Below are positions 1-8,717 of a stretch of 64,000 nt of DNA, in pieces; within the stretch, counting starts at the first letter, position 1; the number at the start of each line of letters is the position of its first letter. Made by a program: the position numbers and the translations under genes. The DNA is from Desmonostoc muscorum FACHB-395 (lineage in GTDB: Bacteria; Cyanobacteriota; Cyanobacteriia; Cyanobacteriales; Nostocaceae). Below the pieces are notes generated by a model. That model was not told the DNA's origin, ran no database searches, and saw nothing but the letters and a program-made list of their open reading frames with translations. The stretch spans positions 1 to 64,000 of the forward strand of contig NZ_JACJSF010000036.1 of assembly GCF_014698035.1 (NCBI RefSeq), in the 5' to 3' direction.

Positions 1-57
1 TAGCTTATTGTATCAGTACATAAAGTAGAAGCTCCATTTTTAGATGTTACTTTTATT

Positions 58-1137
58 TTATTGTTCTTGGTTAATACTGATTGTTTTTATCAGGTGCAAG
101 ATATGAGGCTCCTCAATTTCCCGTATCAAACGTACATTTGCTTGCAGTAGTTCAGCTGTACGCTCCGCCACTCGTAACTCTAATTCTTGTTGAGCTTGGC
201 GGCGTTGTTTAACTTCCTGTTCTAACTGCTGGTTGCATTGTCTAAGTTTAACCGTTTGTTCCTCAACTTTTGCTTGCAAAACTTGAATTACCCTGTCTAT
301 TTCTAGGGGATCAAGCACTTGCAGGAGATTAGTTTGTGTCACCAGTCCTTGCAATTCGCTTTGTTCTCCAACTACGGTTAATCGCCGCACCTTTCGCTCT
401 TGCATCAACTGGTGAACAGTCCATAAAGATTCAGTGGGAGTGATGCTTAATACAGGAGTACTCATCACATCTTGCGCCTGGGTTTGGGCTATATCTAGTC
501 CCTGTAAATGGAATTTAATAATATCTTTTTCAGTGATCATCCCTACCGGGATCAATTTCGTCTTCTGTTGGGCGACAATTACCACACAACTGATCTGGCG
601 ATCGCTCATGATTTGAGACAATTCCAGCACAGATGTAGTCGGGAGAGCATGAATAACTTCAGTTACCATTACTTCCGTCACACATCGCAATTTCAACAGG
701 TGAAGTGGTTGGATAACCTGACGAATTCTGTCTTGGGTAATTAAGCCTACCAATTGCCCAAGATCATCTACTACAGGTAGATGGCGAATACAATGTTGAC
801 GCATGAAAGATAAAGCTGTAAGGGCATTTTGAGCCTGAGACAACTTTAAGCTGATGACTGGTTGTGTCATCACCTCTGAGATTTTGACACTGGATAAATC
901 TTTGCCCATCCCAGTCAGGCGGATTACATCCCGTAGAGTTAATATACCGATTAAGTTTGTTTCTTCAACTACTAAAACACAACTACTAAAATCAAACTTA
1001 GACTCTACTATACTGCTGTTTACCCTATTCATTAGAGCAATAACATCAATAAGTGGGGTATCAGGTAATACAGTTAAAGGAGAACATTCAACTATCTGCT
1101 CTAAAGTAGGTAAATCCACAGGAGAAAGTGAGCGCAT
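58..1137 (-). CDS. Tandem CBS-domain protein, probably a truncated sensor
   Basis: The 359-residue product has four CBS repeats (about residues 20-77, 88-142, 154-212 and 224-278), which form two Bateman modules of the kind that bind adenine nucleotides. They are followed by a charged coiled coil (about 280-345) with the segment RVAERTAELLQANVRL. In cyanobacterial sensors this coiled coil normally leads into PAS/GAF and histidine kinase domains. Here the reading frame ends a few residues later, and the 57 bases beyond the stop contain no continuation. I infer a soluble nucleotide-sensing protein that has lost, or never had, its output domain. It starts at an ATG with no strong ribosome-binding site. 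A separate short regulatory protein is the alternative reading. Confidence 0.85.
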   Translation of the reverse strand: MRSLSPVDLPTLEQIVECSPLTVLPDTPLIDVIALMNRVNSSIVESKFDFSSCVLVVEETNLIGILTLRDVIRLTGMGKDLSSVKISEVMTQPVISLKLSQAQNALTALSFMRQHCIRHLPVVDDLGQLVGLITQDRIRQVIQPLHLLKLRCVTEVMVTEVIHALPTTSVLELSQIMSDRQISCVVIVAQQKTKLIPVGMITEKDIIKFHLQGLDIAQTQAQDVMSTPVLSITPTESLWTVHQLMQERKVRRLTVVGEQSELQGLVTQTNLLQVLDPLEIDRVIQVLQAKVEEQTVKLRQCNQQLEQEVKQRRQAQQELELRVAERTAELLQANVRLIREIEEPHILHLIKTISINQEQ

Positions 1138-1617
1138 TAGTTTAGTCTGTTGGTTAAAGCAATTAAAGAATTGATTTCAAAAATCAGAGAATGACAAAAT
1201 AAGCTTAAAATTTATCAATCTTCAAGCCATTTTGACAAAATTTAGCTTTCTGGTTTAATCAAAGTTATGATTTTAAATTTTTGCTAAGGAACCCCACACG
1301 AATAAATTACCTTTTTTAATCGCTGAACCCCTACTAATCAAGGTTATTTTTTTTCAAAAGAGAAGTTATTTCACGACTCCTAATGTACTTAAATAGTTTT
1401 TTGTAATTTGATAACTTTCTTATAAAAATGTATTAGATTGATTATATAGCCTAACTTGTTAATTACAAAAGTGCCTATATAAGGTAAAGACAAAGATAAA
1501 AGCTCTGAGGTTAAGCATAAAACCTTTGCTCGTGACTACATGAATTGATTTGGGTAATTTTTGAGTAAATTTCTTCCAAAAGTGGATGCTCACGATCTGA
1601 ATTGTCAGGACAAGCAA
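1138..1617. other. Intergenic, no gene seen
   Basis: AT-rich stretch of about 480 bases upstream of the CBS gene. It must hold that gene's promoter (minus strand), but I could not pick a convincing -10/-35 pair. No ORF here has recognisable content. Confidence 0.6.
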
Positions 1618-1647
1618 AACGGGGCAATTAATGAATTGTCCCCCGTT
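1618..1647 (-). terminator. Probable rho-independent terminator of the NB-ARC/WD40 relic
   Basis: On the minus strand AACGGGGG...AATT pairs with AATTGCCCCGTT around a short loop and is followed by TTTTGCTTG. It lies about 30 bases past the ancestral stop codon of the decayed NB-ARC/WD40 gene. Confidence 0.55.
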
Positions 1648-1674
1648 ATGACTATTGTTTGCGTAAGTCCTGAA

Positions 1675-2667
1675 TTAAATCTCGAAGGCACCTAACGCTT
1701 TGAGAACATCTTTTTGAGCTATCGTGATTCCTGTCACGCCTGTAATATTGCTTCCTTGATAAGGTCTGTCAGGATTCAGTATTTTCAAACATTTACCCGT
1801 TTAGGCATCCCAAATCTGAATAGTCCCGTTTTGGCTGCCGCTAGCGATCGCATAATGTTTTGTAGATTTGCCAAATGCGATCGCCGATCGCATTGCATGA
1901 GGCATGACAGGCAGCACTTTCAGACAAACCCCTGTATGTCTATCCCAAATTCTCACTGTTTGATCTAAGCTACTACTTGCCAAAATATCACCTTCTGGAC
2001 TAAAGGCGACTGACCAAACACTATTACTGTGTCCCTGAAATATATTCAGACATTCACCTGTATCAACCGACCACAGGCGCACTGTTTCATCTTCACTAGC
2101 GCTACTGAGAATTTGCCCATCTGGACTAAAAGCGATCGCCTGGACTTCACTCTGTAATTGTTGCGCCAGCTTGATAGAGAGAGAAGTCTTTCCCATCCCA
2201 CCCATTCCTGACACAGCCACAAGACGACACTGGTCAACCAAAATCCACTGCTGTAACTGAGCTAGTTCTGCTTGTCTTCCGTAGAAAAAATCAACATCGA
2301 TTGCATCTCCCCAATCTTGATAGTAAGTTTGCGCTTCTGCAACTAGCAGATTATCAGTAAATTTTACTCGCGTTTTTTCTTCAATGTATTGGTTTGATTG
2401 TGCCGTCGCTCGCTCAATTGCTGTTCTAAAACTTGTTTTATTAACTTTTTCTCCTAACACTTCTGAAAGGAGTTTCCATAGCTTGGGGCCAACATCATGT
2501 TTTAAGTAATTTGGAGAATAGCCATAAATATCGGCAATGCGATCGTAACTTTGGCGTTCCAAAGACCAAGACTCACGCAACATGGCTTGTTGGAGATCGC
2601 TTAGATGAACTCTTGACTTGGCAAAAACAAGAGCGTCTGTAAATGCGAGTGCTTGATCAATATCCAT
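1675..2667 (-). pseudogene. Decayed NB-ARC/WD40-repeat protein gene
   Basis: The N-terminus resembles the helical N-terminal domain that precedes NB-ARC in large cyanobacterial WD40 proteins. It is followed by a Walker A loop GMGGMGKT (residues 159-166 counted from the upstream TTG at 2682). Only about ten residues later the sequence jumps into WD40 blades (SEVQAIAFSPDGQ, then two to three repeats), so the rest of the NTPase and several blades are missing in frame. A TAA at 1801-1803 interrupts the last blade directly after IWDA. The same frame then continues for 41 codons to a TAA at 1675-1677 and encodes the usual tail of the family (TGKCLKIL...NITGVTGIT...LKALGAFE). I therefore call a pseudogene with an internal deletion and a nonsense codon. 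ATG 2667 is preferred over the TTG at 2682. A shortened functional 288-residue protein ending at 1801 cannot be excluded. Confidence 0.8.
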
Positions 2668-2803
2668 TGCTGCAATTGACAAAAGTTAAATGCACTTTAA
2701 ATTTTATAATTAGAATGGCATAATTCATTTATCAGATAATAGCAAAAACAATATGCAATATTTTACAAATTCTTTACACAAGGCTTTGCCGTTGAGCATT
2801 GAA

Positions 2804-3051
2804 GAAGAATTCAGAAGTCAGAATTCAGGAGTCAGAATCAAGATGCTCGTTCCGACGCTCGTTCTTCGTTAATGCTATGCTATCGCTACCCTATCAGTAA
2901 GAGATTCAGACCCACAACTGAATTGTTGCACCACCAAATTTTCTTGTTTCGTGGAGGTGCAAAAACGCTGATTATTCATCCGTCAGCGATGCACTAAGCC
3001 GATCGTTGTGTCATACAAAATTTATTCTGAATTCTGACTCCTGAATTCTGT
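2804..3051. repeat. MITE-like element, copy 1
   Basis: The ends are inverted copies built on CAGAATTCAGGAGTCAGAAT (left, about 2819-2838) and ATTCTGACTCCTGAATTCTG (right, about 3031-3050). The right arm (2982-3029, GTCAGCGATGCACTAAGCC then GATCGTTGTGTCATACA) recurs nearly unchanged at 21667-21714. There is no ORF inside. It fills most of the 550-base gap between the WD40 relic and the cyclase gene. Confidence 0.75.
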
Positions 3052-3232
3052 TCGATAAAGCAAGACATTAACAAATTCTGGTGGTTTAAGCTCCTGGGTT
3101 TGTCATCAGCAAGTTTTGTAAATATTGTTTTTCTCACTGTTGCAAAACTTAATTACGGATTAAAAATTACGAATTATTTTAATATTCTCTAAATTCTGCA
3201 AAAATTTTAACTAGTAAAAAACAGTTTTTCGA

Positions 3233-5083
3233 ATGATTCAGTTATTAATTAATCGAATTTGGCAATCGCTTTTACGTTTACTGTTACAGAGAATTACTCT
3301 CGTACTCACGCTGATGTTATGTGCAGCGATCGCGATCGCAATTTCTAATATGTCTGCGCTTTCATCGAGCTTGATTGAAGCCCAAGCAGTGCAAAATGCT
3401 GCCTTGAACATTCAATCATTAACTCAAGCTTTTGACCTCTACAGCGCCGCCGCCGCAGAGCGAGCTAAAGTTATACCTGGAATTACCGTCACCCACGCTT
3501 ACCTCAATACCAAAGGCGCAATCCCCCTACCCTCAACTTTTGTGATCGAACTCGGTGAGCAAATTAGTGAAAAAAATGCCGAAATGTCTGTAAGACTATA
3601 TAGTAACTATCCATATCCTTGGCGCACGAAAGGGGGAGCAAGAGACGAATTTGAGCGCGATGCACTCAACTTCTTGAAAGAAAACCCTCGTCAAAAATTC
3701 TATCGCCTTGAGAAGAAAAATGGAAACACCACCTTACGTTATGCACAAGCTAGCATCATGAAAGCAAGTTGTGTAACTTGTCATAACACAGATACTACTA
3801 GTCCAAAGAAAAACTGGGAAGTAGGAGATGTTGCTGGAGCTTGGGGGATTTCTCAATCTCTCGATAATTTAGTAACCAAGACCAATCAAAGTCTCCAAGG
3901 AACCTTCGCCATGTTAGGCGGTATGTCAGTCTTAGGACTTTCAGGATTGACACTCGTTGTTGGGAAACTCCGAGAAAACAGCAGAAATTTAGAGCATCGG
4001 ATCAAAGAACGAACTACAGATTTAGCAGAAGCCAACACTGAATTAGAAAAAAGAAACCAATTAATTCGCCAAGTTTTCGGACGATATTTGAGTGATACGG
4101 TTGTTGCTAGCTTGTTAGAAAGCCCGGAAGGATTAAAACTTGGTGGTGAACGCCGCAAAATTACTATCCTCACCTCTGACTTAAGAGGCTTCACCGCTCT
4201 ATCAGAACGCTTTCCCCCAGAAGAAGTAATTCACATTCTCAACCTCTATTTAGAATACATGGCAGATGTGATTAATCATTACCAAGGTACAATTGATGAG
4301 TTTATGGGAGATGGTATTCTGGTCTTATTTGGTGCCCCGATCGCTAAAGAAGATGATGCCCTCAGAGCAGTTACCTGTGCCTGTGCCATGCAGTTAGCAA
4401 TGGGTGACGTTAATGAAAAAATGAAAACCCTCGGCTGGCCACCATTAGAAATGGGGATTGGGATTAACACAGGTGAAGTTATAGTTGGTAATATTGGTTC
4501 CGAAAAACGGACTAAATATGGAATTGTCGGCAGTCAAGTAAATCTCACCTATCGAATTGAGTCATATACTAGTGGTGGTCAAATTCTCATTTCTGAGCAG
4601 ACTTTTAAAGAAGTCGGATCAAGTATCAAAATTATTGGACAAAAGCAAGTTCAGCCAAAAGGTGTGAGCCAGACAATTACCATTTACGAGGTATATGGTG
4701 TGGGTGGAAGATACAATCTTTATTTACCCAAAGAAGAAGAATTATTTTTACCTGTTCCTCAAGAGATTCCGCTTTTATACACTATTTTGGATGAAAAACA
4801 AATGGGTAATCCAATCTTTTACGGGCGTTTAGTCAAACTATCAGCAAAAGGAGCTGAATTACAAGTAGATATTCCCAGTAAAGTACCACCGAAGCTAACT
4901 AATCTTAAAATAAATCTTTTCATATCTAAAAACTCAGCACAAGTCAGTGAAGATATCTATGCCAAAGTTTTAGAAGAACCGACAATTAAAGGAAAATTTT
5001 ATATTCATTTTACGTCTGTTCCTCCATCACTCATAACTCAGTTTGATAACCTTTATCAAATAATTTCTCAAAAACCTAATTAA
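3233..5083 (+). CDS. Membrane class III nucleotidyl cyclase with heme-type sensor domain
   Basis: The 616-residue protein has a membrane segment (about 15-45), then an extracytoplasmic DUF3365/Tll0287-like domain ending in a c-type heme motif CVTCH (residues 180-184), a second membrane segment (about 222-245), a coiled coil and a class III cyclase domain (about 300-470). Metal-binding Asp316 (TSDLRGFT) and Asp360 (FMGDG) are present. The residue that is Lys in adenylate cyclases is Glu356 and the Asp/Thr position is Gly430, a combination more like guanylate cyclases. The C-terminal region (about 505-616) contains YGRLVKLSAKGAELQ, which looks like a degenerate PilZ domain without the RxxxR motif. 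Known for the family: conversion of ATP or GTP to the cyclic nucleotide. Inferred: heme- or redox-controlled cyclic nucleotide signalling. It appears monocistronic. Confidence 0.9.
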   Translation: MIQLLINRIWQSLLRLLLQRITLVLTLMLCAAIAIAISNMSALSSSLIEAQAVQNAALNIQSLTQAFDLYSAAAAERAKVIPGITVTHAYLNTKGAIPLPSTFVIELGEQISEKNAEMSVRLYSNYPYPWRTKGGARDEFERDALNFLKENPRQKFYRLEKKNGNTTLRYAQASIMKASCVTCHNTDTTSPKKNWEVGDVAGAWGISQSLDNLVTKTNQSLQGTFAMLGGMSVLGLSGLTLVVGKLRENSRNLEHRIKERTTDLAEANTELEKRNQLIRQVFGRYLSDTVVASLLESPEGLKLGGERRKITILTSDLRGFTALSERFPPEEVIHILNLYLEYMADVINHYQGTIDEFMGDGILVLFGAPIAKEDDALRAVTCACAMQLAMGDVNEKMKTLGWPPLEMGIGINTGEVIVGNIGSEKRTKYGIVGSQVNLTYRIESYTSGGQILISEQTFKEVGSSIKIIGQKQVQPKGVSQTITIYEVYGVGGRYNLYLPKEEELFLPVPQEIPLLYTILDEKQMGNPIFYGRLVKLSAKGAELQVDIPSKVPPKLTNLKINLFISKNSAQVSEDIYAKVLEEPTIKGKFYIHFTSVPPSLITQFDNLYQIISQKPN

Positions 5084-5530
5084 GAATTTTAATTCTATAT
5101 AGCAATCCGATAGCGAAGCGGTAGCGAGTCAGACGCTCCTGCGTCGCTAACGCTGCGCTATCGAGCGTCTTTGATTTCTAAACTTATTTGTGTAGGAGGC
5201 AATAGTCAAGAAGGCTCTTTGAGTTGTACTGAATTTTTTCAGAAATCAAATATGAGTCCTATAGCAGTCTTAAAGTATTTGTGAAAACTCTATTTATTAT
5301 CTCTCCGTATTTTTTGTGTTCTTACACACTTTTTTTGCACCCTTAGCCTGGCGGCAAGGCTTTCGCGTAGCATCTCGTAGAGAAGCACATCTACGTTTAA
5401 ACTAAAATCTATCATCGAAAAATAAAGTCGCTAATTTACAAAATCCCCCCGCAGGTTAATGAAAATTTAAAGTATGTTTTCTAACATCTAAAATGCATAC
5501 TTCCATTTTCCTATCTGTGTGTAAATCCTC
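5084..5530. repeat. Intergenic region with palindromic repeats
   Basis: About 450 bases without a gene. The segments 5104-5170 and 5345-5395 are rich in short palindromes (for example GATAGCGAAGCGGTAGCGAG, GCTAACGCTGCGCTATCGAG, TCGCGTAGCATCTCGTAGAG) of a type repeated at 21590-21665, 23461-23530 and 63375-63410. The remainder is AT-rich and should carry the promoter of the GH13 gene. Confidence 0.6.
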
Positions 5531-7114
5531 ATGGCTAAAGTTGAAGAATTGACACCCCAGCAACTCTCCGAAACAGACCTAAAACCACGAGGGAGAGTTT
5601 ATCCGAGTCCTATCAGTTGGCGCGACCAGTTTTTGTACCAATTGGTATTAGATAGATTCAGTGACGATAATGAAAACCAAAGGGAGCTTTTTGACCACAC
5701 CAATCTTGCAAAATTCCAGGTTAAGGATAAAGCCAACTGGATGGCAGCAGGGACAAAATTTGTTGGTGGTAATCTTAAAGGAATTAAGAGTAAATTAGAC
5801 TACTTGCAACGATTGGGAATAACAACGCTGTGGATTAATCCACCTTGGCGGCAACGTTCTGAGTTAGAAGCTTACCATAGCGATCGCATTCAAGAATTTT
5901 TAGATGTTGACCCGCACTTTGGCACCCGTCAAGATTTAAGAGATTTAATTGATGCTGCCCACGATCGCAGGATGTATGTCATCCTAGATGTAATTTACAG
6001 CCAGAGTGCTGATAACTGGTTTAACAGAAATGATGTAATTGCAGCTTTAGCTAGAGTTTATCAATATTGGATTGCTCTTTCTGACTGCGATGGCTTGCGG
6101 ATAGATAGCCTTAAGCACGTTTCTCCAGAAGATTCCCGCAAATTCTGCACAGCTGTCCGTGAATACGCCGAATCTATCGGTAAAGACAACTTTTTACTGA
6201 CTGGGGAAATAACCTCCGGTAGTATGGCTGGTGCTTACATAGACATTATTGCTCGCAACCTTAGTGCTGTATTAGACATCGCACAGACCCCTAATGAATT
6301 GGCTGCATTCGCCAAAGGGTTAGTACACCCCAAGCAATTTTTCGATTTGTATAGCGAAAACAATCTCGCTGGAGAATACCGCCAAATTGGGACATATCAT
6401 GTCTCCATTTTGGATGACTATGAGATGTCATCCCGGACTAATAAGCAGCGATTTGCCGCATACAGTAATGTACCTAATCTCTATGAGCAAGTTGCTCATG
6501 CTGTTGGTGTGCAATTAACCATGCCAGGAATTCCTGCTATTTATTATGGAACAGAGCAGGCTTTTGATGGAAATGAAGGTTATCACGATTACAGCATAGA
6601 AGGCGGAAGGTTTGCGGAAGATAGATATATCAAAGAAGCAATGTTTGGCGGTGCTTTTGGCGCATTTCAAACAGCAGACTGTCATTTTTTCGATATCGAC
6701 CATCCTACCTATTTGCGGATAGCTGCGATCGCGCGGATTCGCAACAGTCACGATAAAATTGGTAAAGCATTGCGCCGTGGACATCACTACCTACGCGAAA
6801 CATCCTTTTGTAATTCCCCCTTCTCGATTCCCGGACAAGGTGAATTAGTTGCTTGGTCACAGACTTTATTTGACACAGAAGTGCTGATGGTACTAAATAC
6901 CAACGGCTTAGAAAATCGCGGTGCAGAAGTCACAGTAGATACTTATATACATCCCCAAGACTCGACCATGACCTTTTTATACAAAAGCGATTGGAGCGAT
7001 TCATATTTACGTCACCCACCCCGCGACCAAACTGTAGCCGTACAACATCATAACGACCGTCGCGCAACTGTGCGAATTGATTTGCCTCCTTCGGGAATGG
7101 TGATTTTAGCGTAA
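5531..7114 (+). CDS. GH13 (alpha-amylase family) protein lacking domain B
   Basis: The 527-residue protein has the start of a GH13 barrel (QFLYQLVLDRFSD, GITTLWINPPW), the nucleophile region DGLRIDSLKH (Asp192), the acid region LTGEI (Glu226) and a C-terminal beta domain. Several features are abnormal for the family. Region I reads DVIYSQ (153-158) where DVxxNH is expected. Region IV reads LDDYE (294-298) where a final HisAsp is expected. The usual domain B between region I and the nucleophile is nearly absent, because region I is followed after about 12 residues by DVIAALARVYQYW. The YHSDRIQ segment is encoded over a HIP1 octamer. There is no signal peptide, so it should be cytosolic. I infer an enzyme of altered or lost activity descended from a glucan hydrolase or transferase. 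No close neighbour shares its operon. Confidence 0.85.
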   Translation: MAKVEELTPQQLSETDLKPRGRVYPSPISWRDQFLYQLVLDRFSDDNENQRELFDHTNLAKFQVKDKANWMAAGTKFVGGNLKGIKSKLDYLQRLGITTLWINPPWRQRSELEAYHSDRIQEFLDVDPHFGTRQDLRDLIDAAHDRRMYVILDVIYSQSADNWFNRNDVIAALARVYQYWIALSDCDGLRIDSLKHVSPEDSRKFCTAVREYAESIGKDNFLLTGEITSGSMAGAYIDIIARNLSAVLDIAQTPNELAAFAKGLVHPKQFFDLYSENNLAGEYRQIGTYHVSILDDYEMSSRTNKQRFAAYSNVPNLYEQVAHAVGVQLTMPGIPAIYYGTEQAFDGNEGYHDYSIEGGRFAEDRYIKEAMFGGAFGAFQTADCHFFDIDHPTYLRIAAIARIRNSHDKIGKALRRGHHYLRETSFCNSPFSIPGQGELVAWSQTLFDTEVLMVLNTNGLENRGAEVTVDTYIHPQDSTMTFLYKSDWSDSYLRHPPRDQTVAVQHHNDRRATVRIDLPPSGMVILA

Positions 7115-7423
7115 GCAAACATTAGCTTTTGGGCAAAGCTTTAAGATAAAAAACCTGGTTTAAATTTATAACCTTTTACTAGAAGCTTTGCCCCTGAAAT
7201 TACTAAATATCTATGTTCTAATTTTTATTAACTGTTTTTAATCTAATACTGTTTAGTGAAATCTAAAAATATTTGTCAAAGTCAATTTTTTAGTTAGATA
7301 TATTAATAGCAAAAAGTTTCGCTAAATACCTCTGAAGATTCATGAAAACCTGGATAAATATATTCCAATATTGAAGACTCAGATTTCAATTAGCAAAATT
7401 ATATCTCAAAGCAGAGAATTACT
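7115..7423. other. Intergenic with hairpin after the GH13 gene
   Basis: GGGCAAAGCTT (7133-7143) and AAGCTTTGCCC (7182-7192) form a perfect 11-bp stem with a long loop, perhaps a terminator or processing structure for the GH13 transcript. The remainder is AT-rich and probably holds the promoter of the Coq4-family gene. Confidence 0.5.
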
Positions 7424-8095
7424 ATGGAGAATGTAATTACTTACAACAACGATAAAGGACTCCTTGCTTACATTCAATTCCTGGCATCTAGTTCCCTAAA
7501 ATTTGGAGATGGTAATACTGATAGAGTATTTGACTTCGAGGACGCACTCGACCAAACACAAATGGCACAGTTAGCTGTTGATGAATTAAAAAAACTCCCT
7601 GAAGTCAATGCCTTGTTTTCAGAACGCTGGCTACCGGCCCCTTTCAATTTAGATGATTTAGGTAAACTCCCAGAAGGAACTTTAGGTCATGTTTATGCTA
7701 GAGAAATGAAAGCTAGAGGATTCGATCCCTATTTTTACAAAAAAGTTCCTGTCGTTGATGATATTTCCTATCTCAAAATGCTTTGGAGATCCACCCATGA
7801 CATATATCATGTAGTCGCTGGATTTGACACAAATGGAATTGGTGAAATTGGTCTACAAGCTTTTTTCTTAGCTCAGACTCCAATTCCCATCAGCGTCATG
7901 CTTTTGAGTTTTGGCATGGTGATGATTAGCCTTTATCAACCTAATAATTTTAAAGATTTAATGACAGAAATATCTCGTGGCTACAGGGTGGGTTCTCATA
8001 CTCCAGGCAAGTTGATCGCGCAAAAATGGGATCAACTTTGGGATGTACAAGTCAGCGAAATTCGTGAGCGTCTGGGAGTGAATTCTATTCTGTAA
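7424..8095 (+). CDS. Coq4-family protein
   Basis: The 223-residue soluble protein carries the Coq4 signature HDIYH (residues 125-129) followed 11 residues later by Glu141. This His-Asp-x-x-His-(x11)-Glu pattern is the metal-binding site of Coq4, which in eukaryotes and some bacteria takes part in ubiquinone ring modification. The rest of the chain matches the helical Coq4 fold in length. Cyanobacteria make plastoquinone rather than ubiquinone, so the substrate here is unknown. A role on another prenylated or aromatic metabolite is a guess. The gene stands alone, with the LLM monooxygenase operon convergent to it. Confidence 0.85.
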   Translation: MENVITYNNDKGLLAYIQFLASSSLKFGDGNTDRVFDFEDALDQTQMAQLAVDELKKLPEVNALFSERWLPAPFNLDDLGKLPEGTLGHVYAREMKARGFDPYFYKKVPVVDDISYLKMLWRSTHDIYHVVAGFDTNGIGEIGLQAFFLAQTPIPISVMLLSFGMVMISLYQPNNFKDLMTEISRGYRVGSHTPGKLIAQKWDQLWDVQVSEIRERLGVNSIL

Positions 8096-8132
8096 AAGTG
8101 CTATTTTGAGAGCAGGTTTGATAAAAATTGCA

Positions 8133-8161
8133 ACACCCTGCACTTTAGGAGTACAGGGTGT
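8133..8161 (-). terminator. Hairpin terminator between convergent genes
   Basis: ACACCCTG pairs with CAGGGTGT, with an ACT/AGT extension inside the stem. Read on the minus strand the stem is followed by TGCAATTTTTAT, so it should end the transcript of the LLM monooxygenase operon. It may also act for the Coq4-family gene on the other strand. Confidence 0.6.
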
Positions 8162-8240
8162 AAAACAGCTATATTCTGTGTGATTCCCAGTTTCTATTTA
8201 CCTCACCCGGATTTCTCACGATACTGTAGGCAGAGGAGTA

Positions 8241-8312
8241 TGGGGAGTGTGGGGAGTGTGCGGGGTCAGATTTCTTCCCCATCCTCCCACACCTCCCAGA
8301 CCTCCCACACTC
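8241..8312. repeat. Purine/pyrimidine inverted repeat (GTGGGGAGTGTG type)
   Basis: GGGGAGTGTGGGGAGTGTG on the left faces CCTCCCACACC and CCTCCCACAC units on the right, giving a long G-rich/C-rich hairpin. The same repeat family occurs at 13764-13915. Confidence 0.6.
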
Positions 8313-8342
8313 CTTGATTTCTCACTTGTGAGAAATCCAGGC

Positions 8343-8717
8343 TCAAAGCCAATCTCGATAAGCAGATATTTCATTTACGCTGATTTCAAACGGCATCCCT
8401 TTTCCAAATGGTGGATAAACGCGGATTTTGCCATTGCTAGCAAATCGCTCTAACCTATTACCCAACTGAGCAATATTGCTAACTATATGCCAGTAAGATA
8501 CTAAGTCAGGGCAGTCAACAATTAATGTTAGGATACTAGCATTTGTTGTGATATACCACTGACAATTAGATAATAGGACTCGCGTAATGCGATCGCAAGC
8601 TAGATAAAAGCATCTACCAGTAGACTGTTCTAGCTCCATTTGCAGCATTCCATCCTCTTTTGTTACCTCAGATGGAGGTAAATCATCGGGAGGAAGCAGG
8701 TATAGTTTAGAAGACAT
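8343..8717 (-). CDS. Conserved-looking hypothetical protein, 124 aa
   Basis: I do not recognise this family. The product is soluble with no signal peptide, mixed alpha/beta in character, and ends in ISAYRDWL. Its ATG lies inside the last codons of the LLM monooxygenase gene (11-base overlap in another frame) and is preceded by GAGGTG at good spacing. The two are therefore very probably co-transcribed and translationally coupled. Function unknown; a role with the monooxygenase is inferred from context only. Confidence 0.7.
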   Translation of the reverse strand: MSSKLYLLPPDDLPPSEVTKEDGMLQMELEQSTGRCFYLACDRITRVLLSNCQWYITTNASILTLIVDCPDLVSYWHIVSNIAQLGNRLERFASNGKIRVYPPFGKGMPFEISVNEISAYRDWL

